DNA from: Polytrichum commune
Lineage: Eukaryota > Streptophyta > Polytrichopsida > Polytrichales > Polytrichaceae
NCBI GenBank assembly: GCA_950295325.1
Contig: OX485806.1
Location: forward strand, 7,872,001-7,936,000
Direction: 5' to 3'
DNA length: 64,000 bases
Position numbers and translations under genes: made by a program. Every line of letters starts with the position of its first letter. Position 1 is the first letter of the stretch. Of the stretch, positions 34,820 through 46,280 are shown piece after piece. The notes below the pieces were generated by a model. That model did not search any database. It worked only from the letters and a program-made list of their open reading frames with translations, and was not told the DNA's origin.

Positions 34820-35799
34820 CGAAGGGACAGCGTTGATGCCCACTTCCCCACCGGTTCACCTTTCCGAGCTTTAGTAGGCGAGGGTAAATAAGAAGCACCT
34901 TCCGTGGACACCACTACAGTCGCTTGTGTAATTAACCCCCACACACACAAATCATGTGATATTTTAGTTTATCAGGAATAGCGAGTACGTTACGAGCACA
35001 ACGACGTTAGTTTATGCAAGAGTCGTTTTTATACACATACCAAGAGATATGAGAGCATGACGACTTGTTGTTATTACACTCTAGACTCCGTAGTATCACA
35101 CTTGTGGCAACCAAAGTGCACGTGATATTACGGAGTCTAGGGACAAGGGACAAGGGACAATGCTGATGCCCACTTCCCCACCGGTCCATTTTTCCGAGCT
35201 TTAGTAGGTGAGGGTAAATAAGAAGCGCCTTCCGTGGACACCACTATAGTCGCTTGTGTAATTAACCCACATACACACAAACAAATCATGCAATATTTAG
35301 TTTATCATGAATAGCGAGTACGTTATGAGCACAACGACGTTAGTTTATGCAAGAGTCGTTTTTATACACATACCAAGAGATATGAGAGCATGACGACCTG
35401 TTGTTATTACACTCTAAACTCCGTAGTATCACACTTGTGGCAACCAAAGTGCACGTGATATTACAGAGTCTAGGGACAAGGGACAGTGTTGATGCCCACT
35501 TCCCACCGGTTCACTTTTCCAAGCTCTAGTAGGTGAGGGTAAATAAGAAGCACCTTCCGTGGACACCACTACAGTCGCTTGTGTAATTAACCCACACACA
35601 CACACACACAAATCATGCAATCTTTTAGTTTATCGGGAATAGCGACTACGTTATGAGCACAACGACGTTGGTTTATACAAGGGTCGTTTTATACACACAC
35701 CAAGAGACATGAGAGCATGACGACATGTTGTTATTACATTCTAAACTCCGTAGTATCAAACCTGTGGCATCCAAAGTGCACGTGGTATTACGGAGTTTT
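34820..35799 (+). repeat. Three-unit tandem array, ~328-bp period, dyad in each unit
   Basis: Units start at GATGCCCACTTCCC at about 34,836, 35,165 and 35,492. Each contains CACCGGT, TTTCC(G/A)AGCT(T/C)TAGTAGG, GAGGGTAAATAAGAAGC, CCTTCCGTGGACACCACTA, a CA run, TATGAGAGCATGACGAC and, at the end, an inverted repeat (CTAGACTCCGTAGTATCAC against GTGATATTACGGAGTCTAG, 35,081-35,140 in unit 1). The third unit breaks off after the dyad. Minus-strand frames of 60-142 codons across the array are products of the repeat. Confidence 0.88.
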
Positions 35800-37334
35800 G
35801 TAGTGTTAACGTGGATGCATGATAATAGAGAATTAGTGTAGCATGTGACACTACGGAATAACACAAAGTGCAACATTTTAATGTTGTGGTGTGGTGTGGT
35901 CCACTCCACTTGGCCTTCCCGGGCGATATGGCATATGCATGCACCAACATTCAACAAGTGGCATAAGACGAAGAAGAAGAAGAAGATGAAGAAGAAGACA
36001 CTCAATATATTGACACATGGTGTGATGCGAGGGTGTGGGTTGACTTCTTTGGTGGTTTGCATTAGTGATAATTCGTGATATAAGGGAGAGAAATGTGACA
36101 ATAAGGAGTGAGATTTGAACTACAAACATCCGTTCCCTAGGGTTTTGGGATATTAGAGAGTGAGTGACATTATGCAAGTTGATATTACAGAGTTTAAGGT
36201 GTATTACATACCTCCGCAACGGGATGGTGTTGGGTTTAGTCTCACTAGACTTGCGCGTTAGGCTTGACTACTACTATGTTGTTGACATGGCTTGGAAAAC
36301 CTTCTCATGTTGGAATAGCTTGGGTATATTGTGACTTGTGGTTAAAGTAGTATGTATGTGCCTAATGTAAAATGTAAGCATCATCACGGTGGAGTTGTGC
36401 TTGCCTAGGCCTCCATGAGTGCAACCCATGACAAATGTGTAGACAAGTGTCACCGGTTGAGAGAAGATGAAGATATGTGACATCATAAGTTTGTAAGCAA
36501 TATGCCTCCATGTGGAATAAGATAATATTTTACTTCAATATTATGCACCAATTACGACACATGATGGCACCAAAGTGACCCGTTCCAAAGGCCATCATCA
36601 ATGCACTTATTGGGCGGGAGAAGGGCGCGTTTCAAAGTAGAGGGTCATAATATCGTTGGCTCTTTGTATGGGTACCCATATGGTTGAACCCAATCTTGGG
36701 TCCCTTGTTTATGTGGTATCTCTAAGGAACTTGTCCAACCCCGTCCAAGTTTTTGACCCCCACCCCTTGCGGGATATAGTGGAACACCCTACACCAACTA
36801 TCTCAATTAGTGAGGGAGGGTTAAAAAGAAAGTGTGGGAAATTAGTGAAGGTGATATTAAATTTCTTGACGCTATGAAATTAGTGTCACCAAAAGATCTA
36901 GGAAGCATTGTTCATTGACAAGGATGTGTTTGCTTGTATTTTTTTAATCACTCTGCAAACATCTTAGAACACGCACTAATTTCTTGAAAATGTATGGTAA
37001 ATGAGCATGCATTCATAAATCTAGTATCACTCAATAAAAATTCCAGCCCTCACCAATTTTGAGACTTGGCAAAATAGTGAATGTTCCAACAACTAATACC
37101 ACACGCACTAATTGGGATAATCGGTGTAGTGAAAAAATATGATGTTTTCAAAGTTTTTAGTGACGGTATACTTGTATAATGGAGTGCACCCAAATGCATA
37201 AGATGAACAAATAAGGGCCAACTCAATCTAATCTAACTTATGCAATCAACCATGTATGGTATGGTTGCTTTTTCTACAATGGGGTTGGCCTACAAATGAC
37301 AATCTTAACAAACATATATCATGTATCTAATTAA
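35800..37334. other. Intergenic, no supported gene
   Basis: A (GAA)n-like tract lies at 35,966-35,998. Eroded copies of the array's ACTACGGAAT or ATTACAGAGTTTA motif occur near 35,850 and 36,183-36,200. A 73-codon frame at 36,656-36,877 looks protein-like (NLSNPVQVFDPHPLRDIVEH) but is unrecognised. Confidence 0.4.
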
Positions 37335-37831
37335 GGGCCGCTTTACACATGGACCAAGAGATGTATGTGACCATGAAAATCTGAGGGCTCTTGAAAGTCA
37401 TCCAAAGGTCACACCGTGGGAAACAATAATCCAATTTTGCAATGATGGGTCCTCAAGCTTAGTGTAAAGTGAAATTGGATCATGTTGAGAGACAACAACA
37501 TATTTTATGAAAAATAGTAGGTAATTTGGACTCCACCATGGAGACATAATATATGAAGGAGCCAATGGCAATTTAATCGTGTGCTTTAGCCCCTAGTGCT
37601 GCATCAGACCCACTTCTTTCTGATATGCCTAATACAATATCCGGTAGACCATAAAACATTATTTACTTGATGCCATGTGAGACAACATGTAGATGTTCTG
37701 CCCATTTGAATTGCTCTCATGCCCTCATGGTCTAGTGTAAAATGAATGTGGACCGTCACCAACTTCACGATCAGTCATGTACTTTTTATATTGTGGGTCA
37801 AGGGCCCTCAAGCTCTAGTGTAGAGTGGCCC
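37335..37831. mobile_element. GGGCC-ended Harbinger-like MITE, copy H3 (TAA TSD)
   Basis: 497 bp between exact TAA repeats (37,332-37,334 and 37,832-37,834). Left end GGGCCGCTTTACACATGGAC, right end GTGTAGAGTGGCCC. The interior shares GTGACCATGAAAATCTGAGG and similar stretches with H1 and H2 but is diverged. No coding frame. Confidence 0.82.
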
Positions 37832-38867
37832 TAACAATCCATCTTATTCGATCAAATTCATGATCACAAAATACAAAAATTTCTTCAGACTGGCAGCGGT
37901 AGGGGCCACATGAAATAGCAAAGGTCAGCTAAGTCACAAGAGTTTTTTTATTAAAAAAAATATTTACTTAAATTTGGCAATCTATCACAAAATCACAATT
38001 CAAAAAAAGAAAATGGAACATTGTTTGGTTTCCATATTTTTATGGATGAAATGCTCCAGAAGTCCTTCAAAATCTTATATTGAATGGGATGAAATCAATA
38101 GGTTTGGGATGAATACGTACAAATTTGGATGAATATGTATATTCTTATCTAGGTATGCCATCATCACTCCAATGTTTGAGCCCAATACTGTTGTCTTTAA
38201 GAATTTGGAAAAAATAAAATGGAAGAACACTGGTTAGGGGGGGGGGGGTGTAAAGTTGTCACAAGACTTCCCTCACTCATGTGAGTCCCAATAATAGTTT
38301 CATATTAGAGTTATTTGTGAAGTTAAGCGGATGAAACCACGGGTTTAGTCCCAAAGCATGAGTTTATGAGAATCAACACAAAGTCATGGTTCGCCCAAGT
38401 TTTTTTAATGCTTACATTACCATACACAAAGAGCGGTGTCAGGCTATCAAAAGTTGGCTTTCTAGCTTGTCCTACAAGGATGGTGGGCCAAGCTAAACTT
38501 GGATAGGCTGATCTGGGATTTACGACAACGGATCCCATGCGCTAAGAATCAAGCATGTTTAGTAGTTTGACCAACACCCCGCACCATACGTATTCTAAAC
38601 ATAACATCAAAGTACACTACAAGAGATATCCACCACCCAATCAATAAAACTCGACCCTTTTTAAAATAGGGGGAAAATAGGCATTTCAAGAATTCAAACT
38701 ATCACATGTGTGTATAAGTCCCGTAAAATTGTACCAACACTATCCGGTACAAGCAACGGCGGATTTTGGTCCATGACACCTACCATTGAAGGGGGGGGGG
38801 GGGTTGGTAAAAGATTGTCCTCCCAAGTTCTATGTTATTTCATTCTAATTGGGTCCCAGTAGACTAC
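37832..38867. other. Intergenic, no gene seen
   Basis: Holds G runs at 38,237-38,248 (12) and 38,791-38,803 (13). No supported frame. Confidence 0.5.
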
Positions 38868-39220
38868 ATTGTTTGTGGTATTTAATGTCATTAGCCCTAA
38901 TAGTGTCACTTGCCCTGTTATGAGGCATATGTGTTGCCTACAAAAACAATCAACAACTTGACCATGGGTATGACCATGTAACACTTGACAACAATGTGCT
39001 TACCAATGTCTTGGAAATAGTATATTGAATAATGTTTATGGGGTCTATGCCTATGTTACAGAATGGTCAACAAGTTGACTGCGAGCACACACACGAGACA
39101 CTTGGCATTAATATGCTAAATAATATTATAATAATATGTAGCTTGGAGATTACTTCTTTTAGTTGATTTGACACAAGTATCAGCTTGAAAGACCTCCAAA
39201 CAGTCTACTCTAGGTCATTT
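38868..39220 (+). repeat. Dispersed repeat T, copy 2
   Basis: Counterpart of 18,970-19,480 (TTGTGGTATTTAATGTCATT, AATAGTGTCACTTGCCCT, GAGGCATATG). Confidence 0.5.
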
Positions 39221-39479
39221 TGAGATGAATCGGCAACAAACATGTAGGGGGTCAAGTTTTTAAGTTAGATGAATGAGAGGTACGCTCATATATGATAATT
39301 CCCTCTCTATGAGAAAGATGCATTGTGACAAAGAATTTGAAAGTCTACATTCCACAAAGAGATCATGTTGCACTAAAGATAACTTATGTGAGCCTATTGT
39401 GGGCACTTTCAACACTACATATACCTTTGATTGTTGGATCTCATATGATGAGCAATTGCAATTTACACAAATTATTGTT

Positions 39480-39905
39480 CCAAGTTTTAAACACGAAACT
39501 TGAGATGCAAAAGTCATAGGAGGACAAAAAGGTTTTTATTTTCTATTTTTCTAAAGTGATTGCATGGGCCCTCTCAATTACGTTAACAATCAAATCTCAA
39601 ATAACTAACCCCAATCTGGACCTCTTCATACCCAAAAATGTGCATTTGAATTGCACATTCCCATTTTAGTGAATTCGGTGAAAATTGACCTTATCTACAA
39701 TTAACTCATTCTTCTAGTGCACTTCTTAAAGCAGCGAATCAACTTAATGTCATTAAAGACTTGAACTAGAATACATGGCGTAAGTGTTATGGATGCACAT
39801 ACATACGTAGTTTTTTTATCATCAAAGTCACATGTGAATGGATTTGATTTTCTCAATGACATGAGATAATATACAAAACATATTTGAAGACCTAAAGAAT
39901 CTTAA
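39480..39905 (+). repeat. Dispersed repeat U, copy 2
   Basis: Counterpart of 22,700-23,110. Shared are AATTAACTCATTCTTC, ATGTCATTAAAGAC or equivalent, ATCATCAAAGTCACATGTGA and GAGATAATATAC. Not coding. Confidence 0.45.
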
Positions 39906-40146
39906 GAAAATTCTTAGACTTGATGAGGCTCATAGAAATTTTATATTTGACCATATATTTAGCCCCTTGATTTTTTAAATGATTAATGTATTTTAAGCAA
40001 AAAGTCCAATCTCATGGCAACACGTATCTTTTGTTGTTCATGATTAACAACAAGTCCTCTTATATTTATACCTCTCAAGCGTTGGGGTCCAACTAAGAGA
40101 GTGACCATAAAGGGCCCACACAATGAATGAAGAGAACCGATTGCTA

Positions 40147-40519
40147 CACTAAATATGATATTTAGTGTCAAATGGTATTTAATGTCACTATTGTAACTTT
40201 CTGGATGACACTTCTCATGAATAAATTTACAAATAACTATCATGGATGATGGATGAGTTCATCCGTTGGCCAAAACCCTACCTTCTCTTGTCAGCAACTT
40301 GTGATGAAATATTGTCATGGATGACTGAAAACTGGATGAAAACTCACTTGATAATTGACAGTAATTGCAACATTGTAAATCTACAATCCCCCAAAAAACA
40401 TACAAGGAATGACAAATAATGTTGGGTTAACAATTAGTGTTGGTGACACTATACCGTGGTTTACAATTAGTATTGAGCAAGACAATTAGAATTGGTGACA
40501 CTAAGTATCATATTTAGTG
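40147..40519. mobile_element. CACTAAATA-ended TA-flanked MITE, copy M3
   Basis: 373 bp between TA dinucleotides (40,145-40,146 and 40,520-40,521). The left end CACTAAATATGATATTTAGTG is an almost perfect palindrome and the right end CACTAAGTATCATATTTAGTG is its partner. It lies immediately beside repeat C3. Confidence 0.8.
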
Positions 40520-40521
40520 TA

Positions 40522-40936
40522 GTTATAGAGGAACCGGTTGAGGTTGAGAAATAACCGGTTAAAGCTCAAGGAGAATTACCCCATCGTGTTAGAGAATCTC
40601 TAGAATATACCCCAAATTAGTGAAGGAATGCCGAAAGATCACAACATATAACTATATTCGTTAATTTGAGACTTTCTCTTGTCTCAAATTAATATATGGA
40701 CCACAACAACATGGTCTAATGTTTGGGTCGTCCTACCTAAACCATCTTGATATGAGTTCTTAATTGGGTTCTTGATATGAACACCCGCTTCAAAGTATTT
40801 GCATCTTACAACATTCTCCAATATCTGTGTGATTTTATCCATGTTCTTATATTTGTAACTGTCTCAAAATGCCGAAAAAGTCCCAAATTAACAAATATAG
40901 TGATGACATGTAAACCGGTTGAAGTTGGAAACACTA
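40522..40936 (-). repeat. CCGGTT-rich repeat C3, with internal insertion
   Basis: Minus-strand relative of C2. GAACCGGTTGAGGTTGAGAA, ATAACCGGTTAAAGC, GAGAATTACCCCATCGTGTT and AGAATATACC match C2 in reverse complement. After an interruption (about 40,620-40,885), GACATGTAAACCGGTTGAAG resumes the C2 order. The interruption has inverted ends (GTCTCAAATTAACGAATATAG against GTCCCAAATTAACAAATATAG), so it is probably another small element. MITEs M3 and M4 flank the whole. Confidence 0.65.
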
Positions 40937-41258
40937 CACTAAATATGATATTTAGTGTTTGATTATATTTAGTGTTGTTACCACCCTACCCTGCTAGACA
41001 CTAATTTTCCATTCCTCAACAACAAGTGTTAGAAGATATGCTAGAAGATATCTTGGAATCCTCCTTTTATCATTGTTTTTTTCTTTTTCTTTCATATCTT
41101 TACTAACACTAACTTCAAACATGTAACTTCCATATGTTACCAGAGTTGATATTTAGTGTTTGAGTTTACATTTAAAGATACTTACTTTCATAGGGCTATT
41201 GACATTTAGTGTAAGCGTTCGTATTTAGTGTATCAAACACTAAATATCATATTTAGTG
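40937..41258. mobile_element. CACTAAATA-ended TA-flanked MITE, copy M4
   Basis: 322 bp between TA dinucleotides (40,935-40,936 and 41,259-41,260). Left CACTAAATATGATATTTAGTG, right CACTAAATATCATATTTAGTG. Its left 100 bp is found again, inverted, at 61,810-61,911. Confidence 0.85.
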
Positions 41259-42924
41259 TAGTCGGATGTTGACCGCTTATGGCCCAAAATCTCCCGGGAC
41301 ATTGGGCCCATGCCTTATAATAGTGGGCTAAGCTTAAACCAAGTGGAACCAACAAAAAGAATCCACGGCTTTCTTCATTGATGTGTATAGGACAGCCTCC
41401 TCACTTGTACTGCAATTAAAGTCGCAAATTAGAGGGCCTACTCTAGCACCCACCAAGTACATGGATTTGAAGACATTGTGGAGTCCTTGCAACGGTTTTG
41501 TAACGGTCGAATCTTGCCGTGTGACTTGGTATATATGCCAAGGAAGGAGGGTCACCAAACTACTAAATTAAAGTTTAGGGCTTGCTCACCCAAAGGGGAG
41601 GCGGCCACGCACGTTGTTGTCGGATTTGGAAACGGAGTTTGGTAAGTGGAGTGGAAGAGTAAAAGGGTTTTGGTCTTGACATGTGTCCAACTTCGAGGAG
41701 TTTGGTTGGTTTCAAGGCCGGTCCTGGTTTTTTTCCGGGTTAAATTTGTTGGTTTTCAACTCCGATCGGAAACGGAGGTTTCAAGCCTTGCAAAATCACT
41801 GTCTTAGGTCGGAGTTGAAACAGATGTTTATACCCGATAAAGAGGGACCAACCTTGAGACCAAGCTCCTCAAAGTTAGGCGCTTGTCAAGGTTGAAATTC
41901 TTTTACCTGGGCTTACTACAAATTGTTTTGAAACGAAGGTTTTGAAACGTGTGTGACCTCCATGTGCATGCTACTTTAACCCATGTAGACCGAGGTAGAC
42001 GTTGTTGTTGTTGTTACCATACAATACCAATGTACATGTTTATGTTGTATTTTTCTTGGTTTTGAGCATGTGGAGGGATACAAATTTGTGTGAAGAATCC
42101 AAACTACACCAAAATGCCATCCGTGCCATCGGATTTATCAAAAGTGGTTTTGATTTTGTTTAATGAGTTGTTGAAGTGCACTAAACTATTTTTGATGATT
42201 TTGAGAAGGTTTTGATTCAACCTTTAAAAGTTAAGGTGCTTTAAGGTTTGGAAATTTGTGGCTAGAACAAATCATTTTGGGAAAAAAAAAAAGTTCAAAG
42301 AAATATGTTTGCATTTATCAACAATTTAAGAGGGATTTTAGTGCATCTAAACATATCCGTTCAACATTTGTTATCAAATTGAAAAAAATAATATAGTCTA
42401 GTGTTACTAAACATAATGACATGTGTTAGGCACTATATATTGATACCCCTATCAATTGTAGTGAAAGCCAACATTGTACACACTACTTAAGTAGAAAACT
42501 TGTGTAATAGGCTTATGTATGTGTATCGTATGCTTCGAAGTTGATAAAACAAATTCCACTTTACATGTACAAGGTTTAAGTCTTTCAAAAAGAATGCACA
42601 AAATATAAGTGCCATGAAAATATCAATATTCAAGCATAAAAGACTAAGCATGTTCTCATCTATTGAATGTAGTCCAAGTGAATTGATCTTACAACATAGG
42701 TCATTGAAGTTATAGCAATTATGGAATCTTAATAAAAGCAACTACAAACCTCACACAACATCCACACACAAACATATGATATGAGATGAAGTGACGAATA
42801 ATGGACGAATCAAAATGCCACATTGTGACATCTTAGAAGCCCCATATGTAAAACTTTAAGCTTGTTCCGAATTTTCACAACATGCTCCCTTACCCACATA
42901 GCTAATTGAATGCTTATGTGAATG
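41259..42924. other. Intergenic, no supported gene
   Basis: Frames of 62-84 codons on both strands, none recognisable. The 41,840-41,935 segment is a diverged match to 26,655-26,770. Confidence 0.5.
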
Positions 42925-43165
42925 GATACTTGCTCATGTGGGATTCATGTGAATGCTTTCTTACTCATGTGAATGGATGGATGACTATGCATGTGAATGC
43001 ATGCTTAGTCATGTGAATGGATGGATGTCCTATGCATGTGAATGCTTGGTTATTCGGGTGAATGGATGAATGCCTATGCATGTGAGTTCTTACTCCAATG
43101 GATGCATATGCATGTGAATGCTTGCTCATATGGATGCCCACACATATGAATGGTTACTCATTACA
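42925..43165 (+). repeat. Irregular minisatellite of CATGTGAATG units
   Basis: Repeated CATGTGAATGGATGGATG and CATGTGAATGCTTGCTCAT segments, with unit length varying around 30-60 bp. It lies just beyond the C-terminal end of the Harbinger transposase remnant. Confidence 0.85.
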
Positions 43166-43219
43166 CAACTGACACATGTGACTACATAGGTCACGGTTTA
43201 CATATGTAACTATCACAAC

Positions 43220-43745
43220 TACAAATCACGGTCCAATCCCATGTCATCATAGTCATTTTCATCACCATAGATCTCCATAGTGTAGTCTAGCATGCGTCTA
43301 TGGAGGAAGTTAGTCAATAAATACCTCACACGAAAAAAATGGCCATACTTGGGTCGTGTAGAGTCAAAGCGTTTCATTAAACGTTTAAATTATCTCTTTA
43401 ACCCACCTATGCCCCACTCTACCCTTACTCTAAAACTGGCAAGCATTTTTATTAAAGGCATTGATCGCAAGTGAATTTGTACCATGAAGAATCTCCTTTC
43501 TACCCATACTTCGCCAAATGTACATGTTAGCTTCAACGTAGCCAACATCGCCGAGAACCATTTCAACGTATGCATTGGTGTTAATGGGCTACCTCTGTTC
43601 CTCTAGCCATAGCCATGTGGATGGCACTGTGGGGGTACCATGTTGTATAGTGGAGAGTGAGATCTTGAGCACCTTATGTGCAAGTACTACAAACACTATG
43701 CCAATTATTGCAAGGGAAGGAAGCAAGTGACACAACTAGTGCCTA
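43220..43745 (-). pseudogene. PIF/Harbinger transposase (DDE_Tnp_4), C-terminal remnant
   Basis: Minus strand. From about 43,745, one frame reads LAHKVLKISLST, an internal TAG, then INTNAYVEMVLGDVGYVEA (second catalytic Asp at 43,547-43,549) and NMYIWRSMGRKEILHGT. A frameshift near 43,440 leads to ASFRVRVEWGIGGLKR, where the third catalytic acid is the Glu at 43,417-43,419. A TAA follows at 43,390-43,392, then FKRLMKRFDSTRPKYGHFFR, VRYLLTNFLHRRMLDYTMEI and a stop at 43,220. The spacing between the two acids (about 43 residues) and the V-E-W/R-x-[IF]-G-x-L-K box are those of HARBI1-like nucleases. The N-terminal helix-turn-helix part and the first Asp are not recognised. The copy is dead. Its family is the likely source of activity for the GGGCC/TTA elements in this window, though I cannot see matching ends around it. 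Confidence 0.85.
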
Positions 43746-44366
43746 GTCTAGTATAGAAAGCTATATATGCGGATTACTTGCAAGATAATCCTTTCCACTT
43801 TTGTAGAAGATACCCTTAAGGATTGGGTGAGAGATACATTGAAGGAGATCAAGACCGGTATAAGCAATAAGCCCAATAGTGACGTACCCACTTTGCAAAG
43901 TTGATGAGGTTATGACTAGATTAAAATAAACCGATGGTCATGCAACATGAAATATGTTGAAGCGTAGGTAAAGTCTCATAGATAGGTGCTCTCCATCACA
44001 TTCCATGTCTCACATCACAGTGGGTGTGGAAACCATGTATGGGCCTTCACCAAAGAAAACTCTAGCCGATATGTCTTCCCCCACCTTGCCTATAGGGAAA
44101 CCCTTGTCAAACGCTGAGATGTTGGCTCGGACTAACAAGTCCATACGCACTTCGACAAAACATGAAAGACATAAACTATCTAGCTATTTCTAGCAACGCA
44201 CAAGTGATTGAAAAGATGTGAAAGTCCAAATATTTGTACCCCTGGGAATTGCAGCATTGGCACTCCGTGTGGGTACCATGATGTAATGGCAAGAGTTGCA
44301 AAGTAGGGGAGGAAGCATTGTTCCTCAAATTCAACCCAAAGCATATTCATACTATGAGCAAACGTT
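43746..44366. other. Possible upstream part of the Harbinger copy; otherwise nothing
   Basis: Minus-strand frames continue to look weakly coding (for example EHLSMRLYLRFNIFH near 43,960), which would fit the N-terminal half of the transposase, but I could not align them to a known motif. A 62-codon plus frame at 44,005-44,193 is unrecognised. Confidence 0.3.
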
Positions 44367-44900
44367 TGTACATGAGTAAGCATCCAAGGTCATCAAACAA
44401 ACAAATCATGCATCCAAGGTCACTAAACTAGTGCATCATCCATTCAAGATCACTAAACCGGAAAATCATGCATTGAAGTCCAAGCACGAACCTCAAATTC
44501 AACATTTTCAAAGCCAAAGCCCAAGTCCCCCCCCCCCCCCCCCCCGAAAAACAAAAACAAAAAAAACAAAAGTAACCATGAATGAGGATTGCATATCAAA
44601 CTCTTTCCTTGCTACTTGTTGTTTGGATCTCCCACATCTAGAACTCATTTGTACATGAGTAAGCATTCAAGTTCATTAAACCAACACATCATGCATTCAA
44701 GGTCACTAACCAACATATCATGCATTCAAGGTCACTAAACCAACATATCATGCATTCAAGTCCAAGCACGAACCTCAAATTCAACATATTCAAAACCAAA
44801 GCCCACCCCCCCCCCCACTTGAAAAGGCTGAAAATAACCTTGAATGAGGGATGCATATCGAACTCCATGCTTGTTGCTTGGATCTCGTAACACTCAACCT
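44367..44900 (+). repeat. Two-unit duplication, ~280 bp, each with a C homopolymer
   Basis: Both units contain TGTACATGAGTAAGCAT(C/T)CAAG, several ~40-bp sub-repeats (CATGCATTCAAGGTCACTAA, ACCAACATAT), AAGTCCAAGCACGAACCTCA, AATTCAACAT and AAAGCCCA, followed by a C run: 19 C at 44,527-44,545 in unit 1 and 11 C at 44,806-44,816 in unit 2. The 75- and 91-codon frames here are by-products. Confidence 0.8.
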
Positions 44901-46079
44901 CCTCCGGCAACACCGAGTTTTCTCCCGTACCATTAAACCTCCTCCCTGGGCACTCAACCTCCAACCAACAAAATGGACATGCATCGGCACCACACGCGGC
45001 CTCAAGGACCCCTCACGATGTTTTAGAGCCGGGTCGGTCACGGGTCCGGCCGAGTCCAAGGGGTTGGGAGTTGACACCCACTTGGAACTAACAATAGAGG
45101 CCCATACTTGTAATTCCCGGGGGGGGGGGGGGGGCACAAAGAAAAATTAGTTTGAGAGGGGGGTCTAATGTTAGGCTCACTCGACAAATCTCATGGGCAC
45201 CATCCGGACCCTTGTTTACTCTAAGTGAGGGTGACGCAACCCCTAATCTAGCAATTAATGGATAAAACTAATAAATTATGAGAAATCCAATCACAATTAC
45301 AAACCAAACAAGGGTTTTATTTTGGAGACCTAAACTGTGGTATAAAAATCAAAAGTCAACAAAGGACAAATGGGAATTTGGAGTGAAATTGCATAACAAT
45401 TGTCTTTGATGTGGAACTTGCAAGTTTGACTGAAGGGGTGACCTTTGAAGTCCCATGGTTGTTAGGTGTTAACTAATTAGGCGAAATCTTGACTTTGAGG
45501 CGTATGTACAAAAATTTCCTCTATTAGTGCATGTGATTTGAAGTTGTAGGCGATGTACAAATATTCGGAGTTGCACTTGCCACCCACACTTGGTTAAGAC
45601 TGTTTGAGAATTTGACATGGTTGACTTCCTTTTCAAGCACACGCTAATTCTCTAAATCAACAAATCCTCAACAATGCTAGACTTTGTTGTCATTGATAAA
45701 CAATAAGCATCCAAACCAACAAATATAATGTTTGATTAGTATAAGCATGTGTTTTGATGCTAAAGGCACACTTCCATGTGATAGTGAAGTTCGTGAAAAC
45801 TATTGAATGATAAAAATAAAAATAAAAATAGTCATAAAATCTTGCATCAACATTGAACTAATGGAGAAGTCATTCTTAGCTCAAATTTTGGTGAAGATAG
45901 TGTTACCTGCTCTTACATAGCTCTTAGTTGGCCCCTTAGGGATTCAAAACCTAAACCTTTGTCACACCAAAGACACACCATGTTCACATGCATTAAAAAG
46001 TACAACAAATATGGACTACTTGCTCCAAAATATGTTAACCATTTTTAAGTTCAACATTCAACATGATTAGAAGGGTATA
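44901..46079. other. Intergenic, no supported gene
   Basis: 44,880-45,120 is locally GC-richer, with open frames on both strands (99 and 115 codons) but no recognisable motif. A 16-G run lies at 45,119-45,134. Confidence 0.45.
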
Positions 46080-46280
46080 TTTGAAGAGAAAGAGAACTTT
46101 TACTTTGACCTCCGATAACTTTTGTATCTCAACTTTGATCCTCAAATTCAAACTAACAATCTGTGCGACTCACAATGGCTACTTGATGAGACAATTTCCA
46201 ATACAAGGGGTAAAATTGTATGTGGAGTTGGAACTTGGAAGTGCCCACAATAAGGCCAAAAACTTCATTGTAACTTGAGA
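46080..46280 (+). repeat. Single unit related to the 23.2-23.8 kb tandem repeat
   Basis: Shares AGAGAACTTTTACTTTGACC, TAACTTTTGTATCTCAACTT, GTGCGACTCACAA, GATGAGACAATTTCCAATAC and GTGCCCACAATAAGGCC with the tandem units at 23,200-23,780. The 71-codon frame within it is not conserved. Confidence 0.6.

Noticed and set aside
35673-36219. Minus-strand frames of 113 and 142 codons
   Set aside because: They lie across the end of a tandem array and a (GAA)n tract, and copies of the repeat have stops in the equivalent frame.
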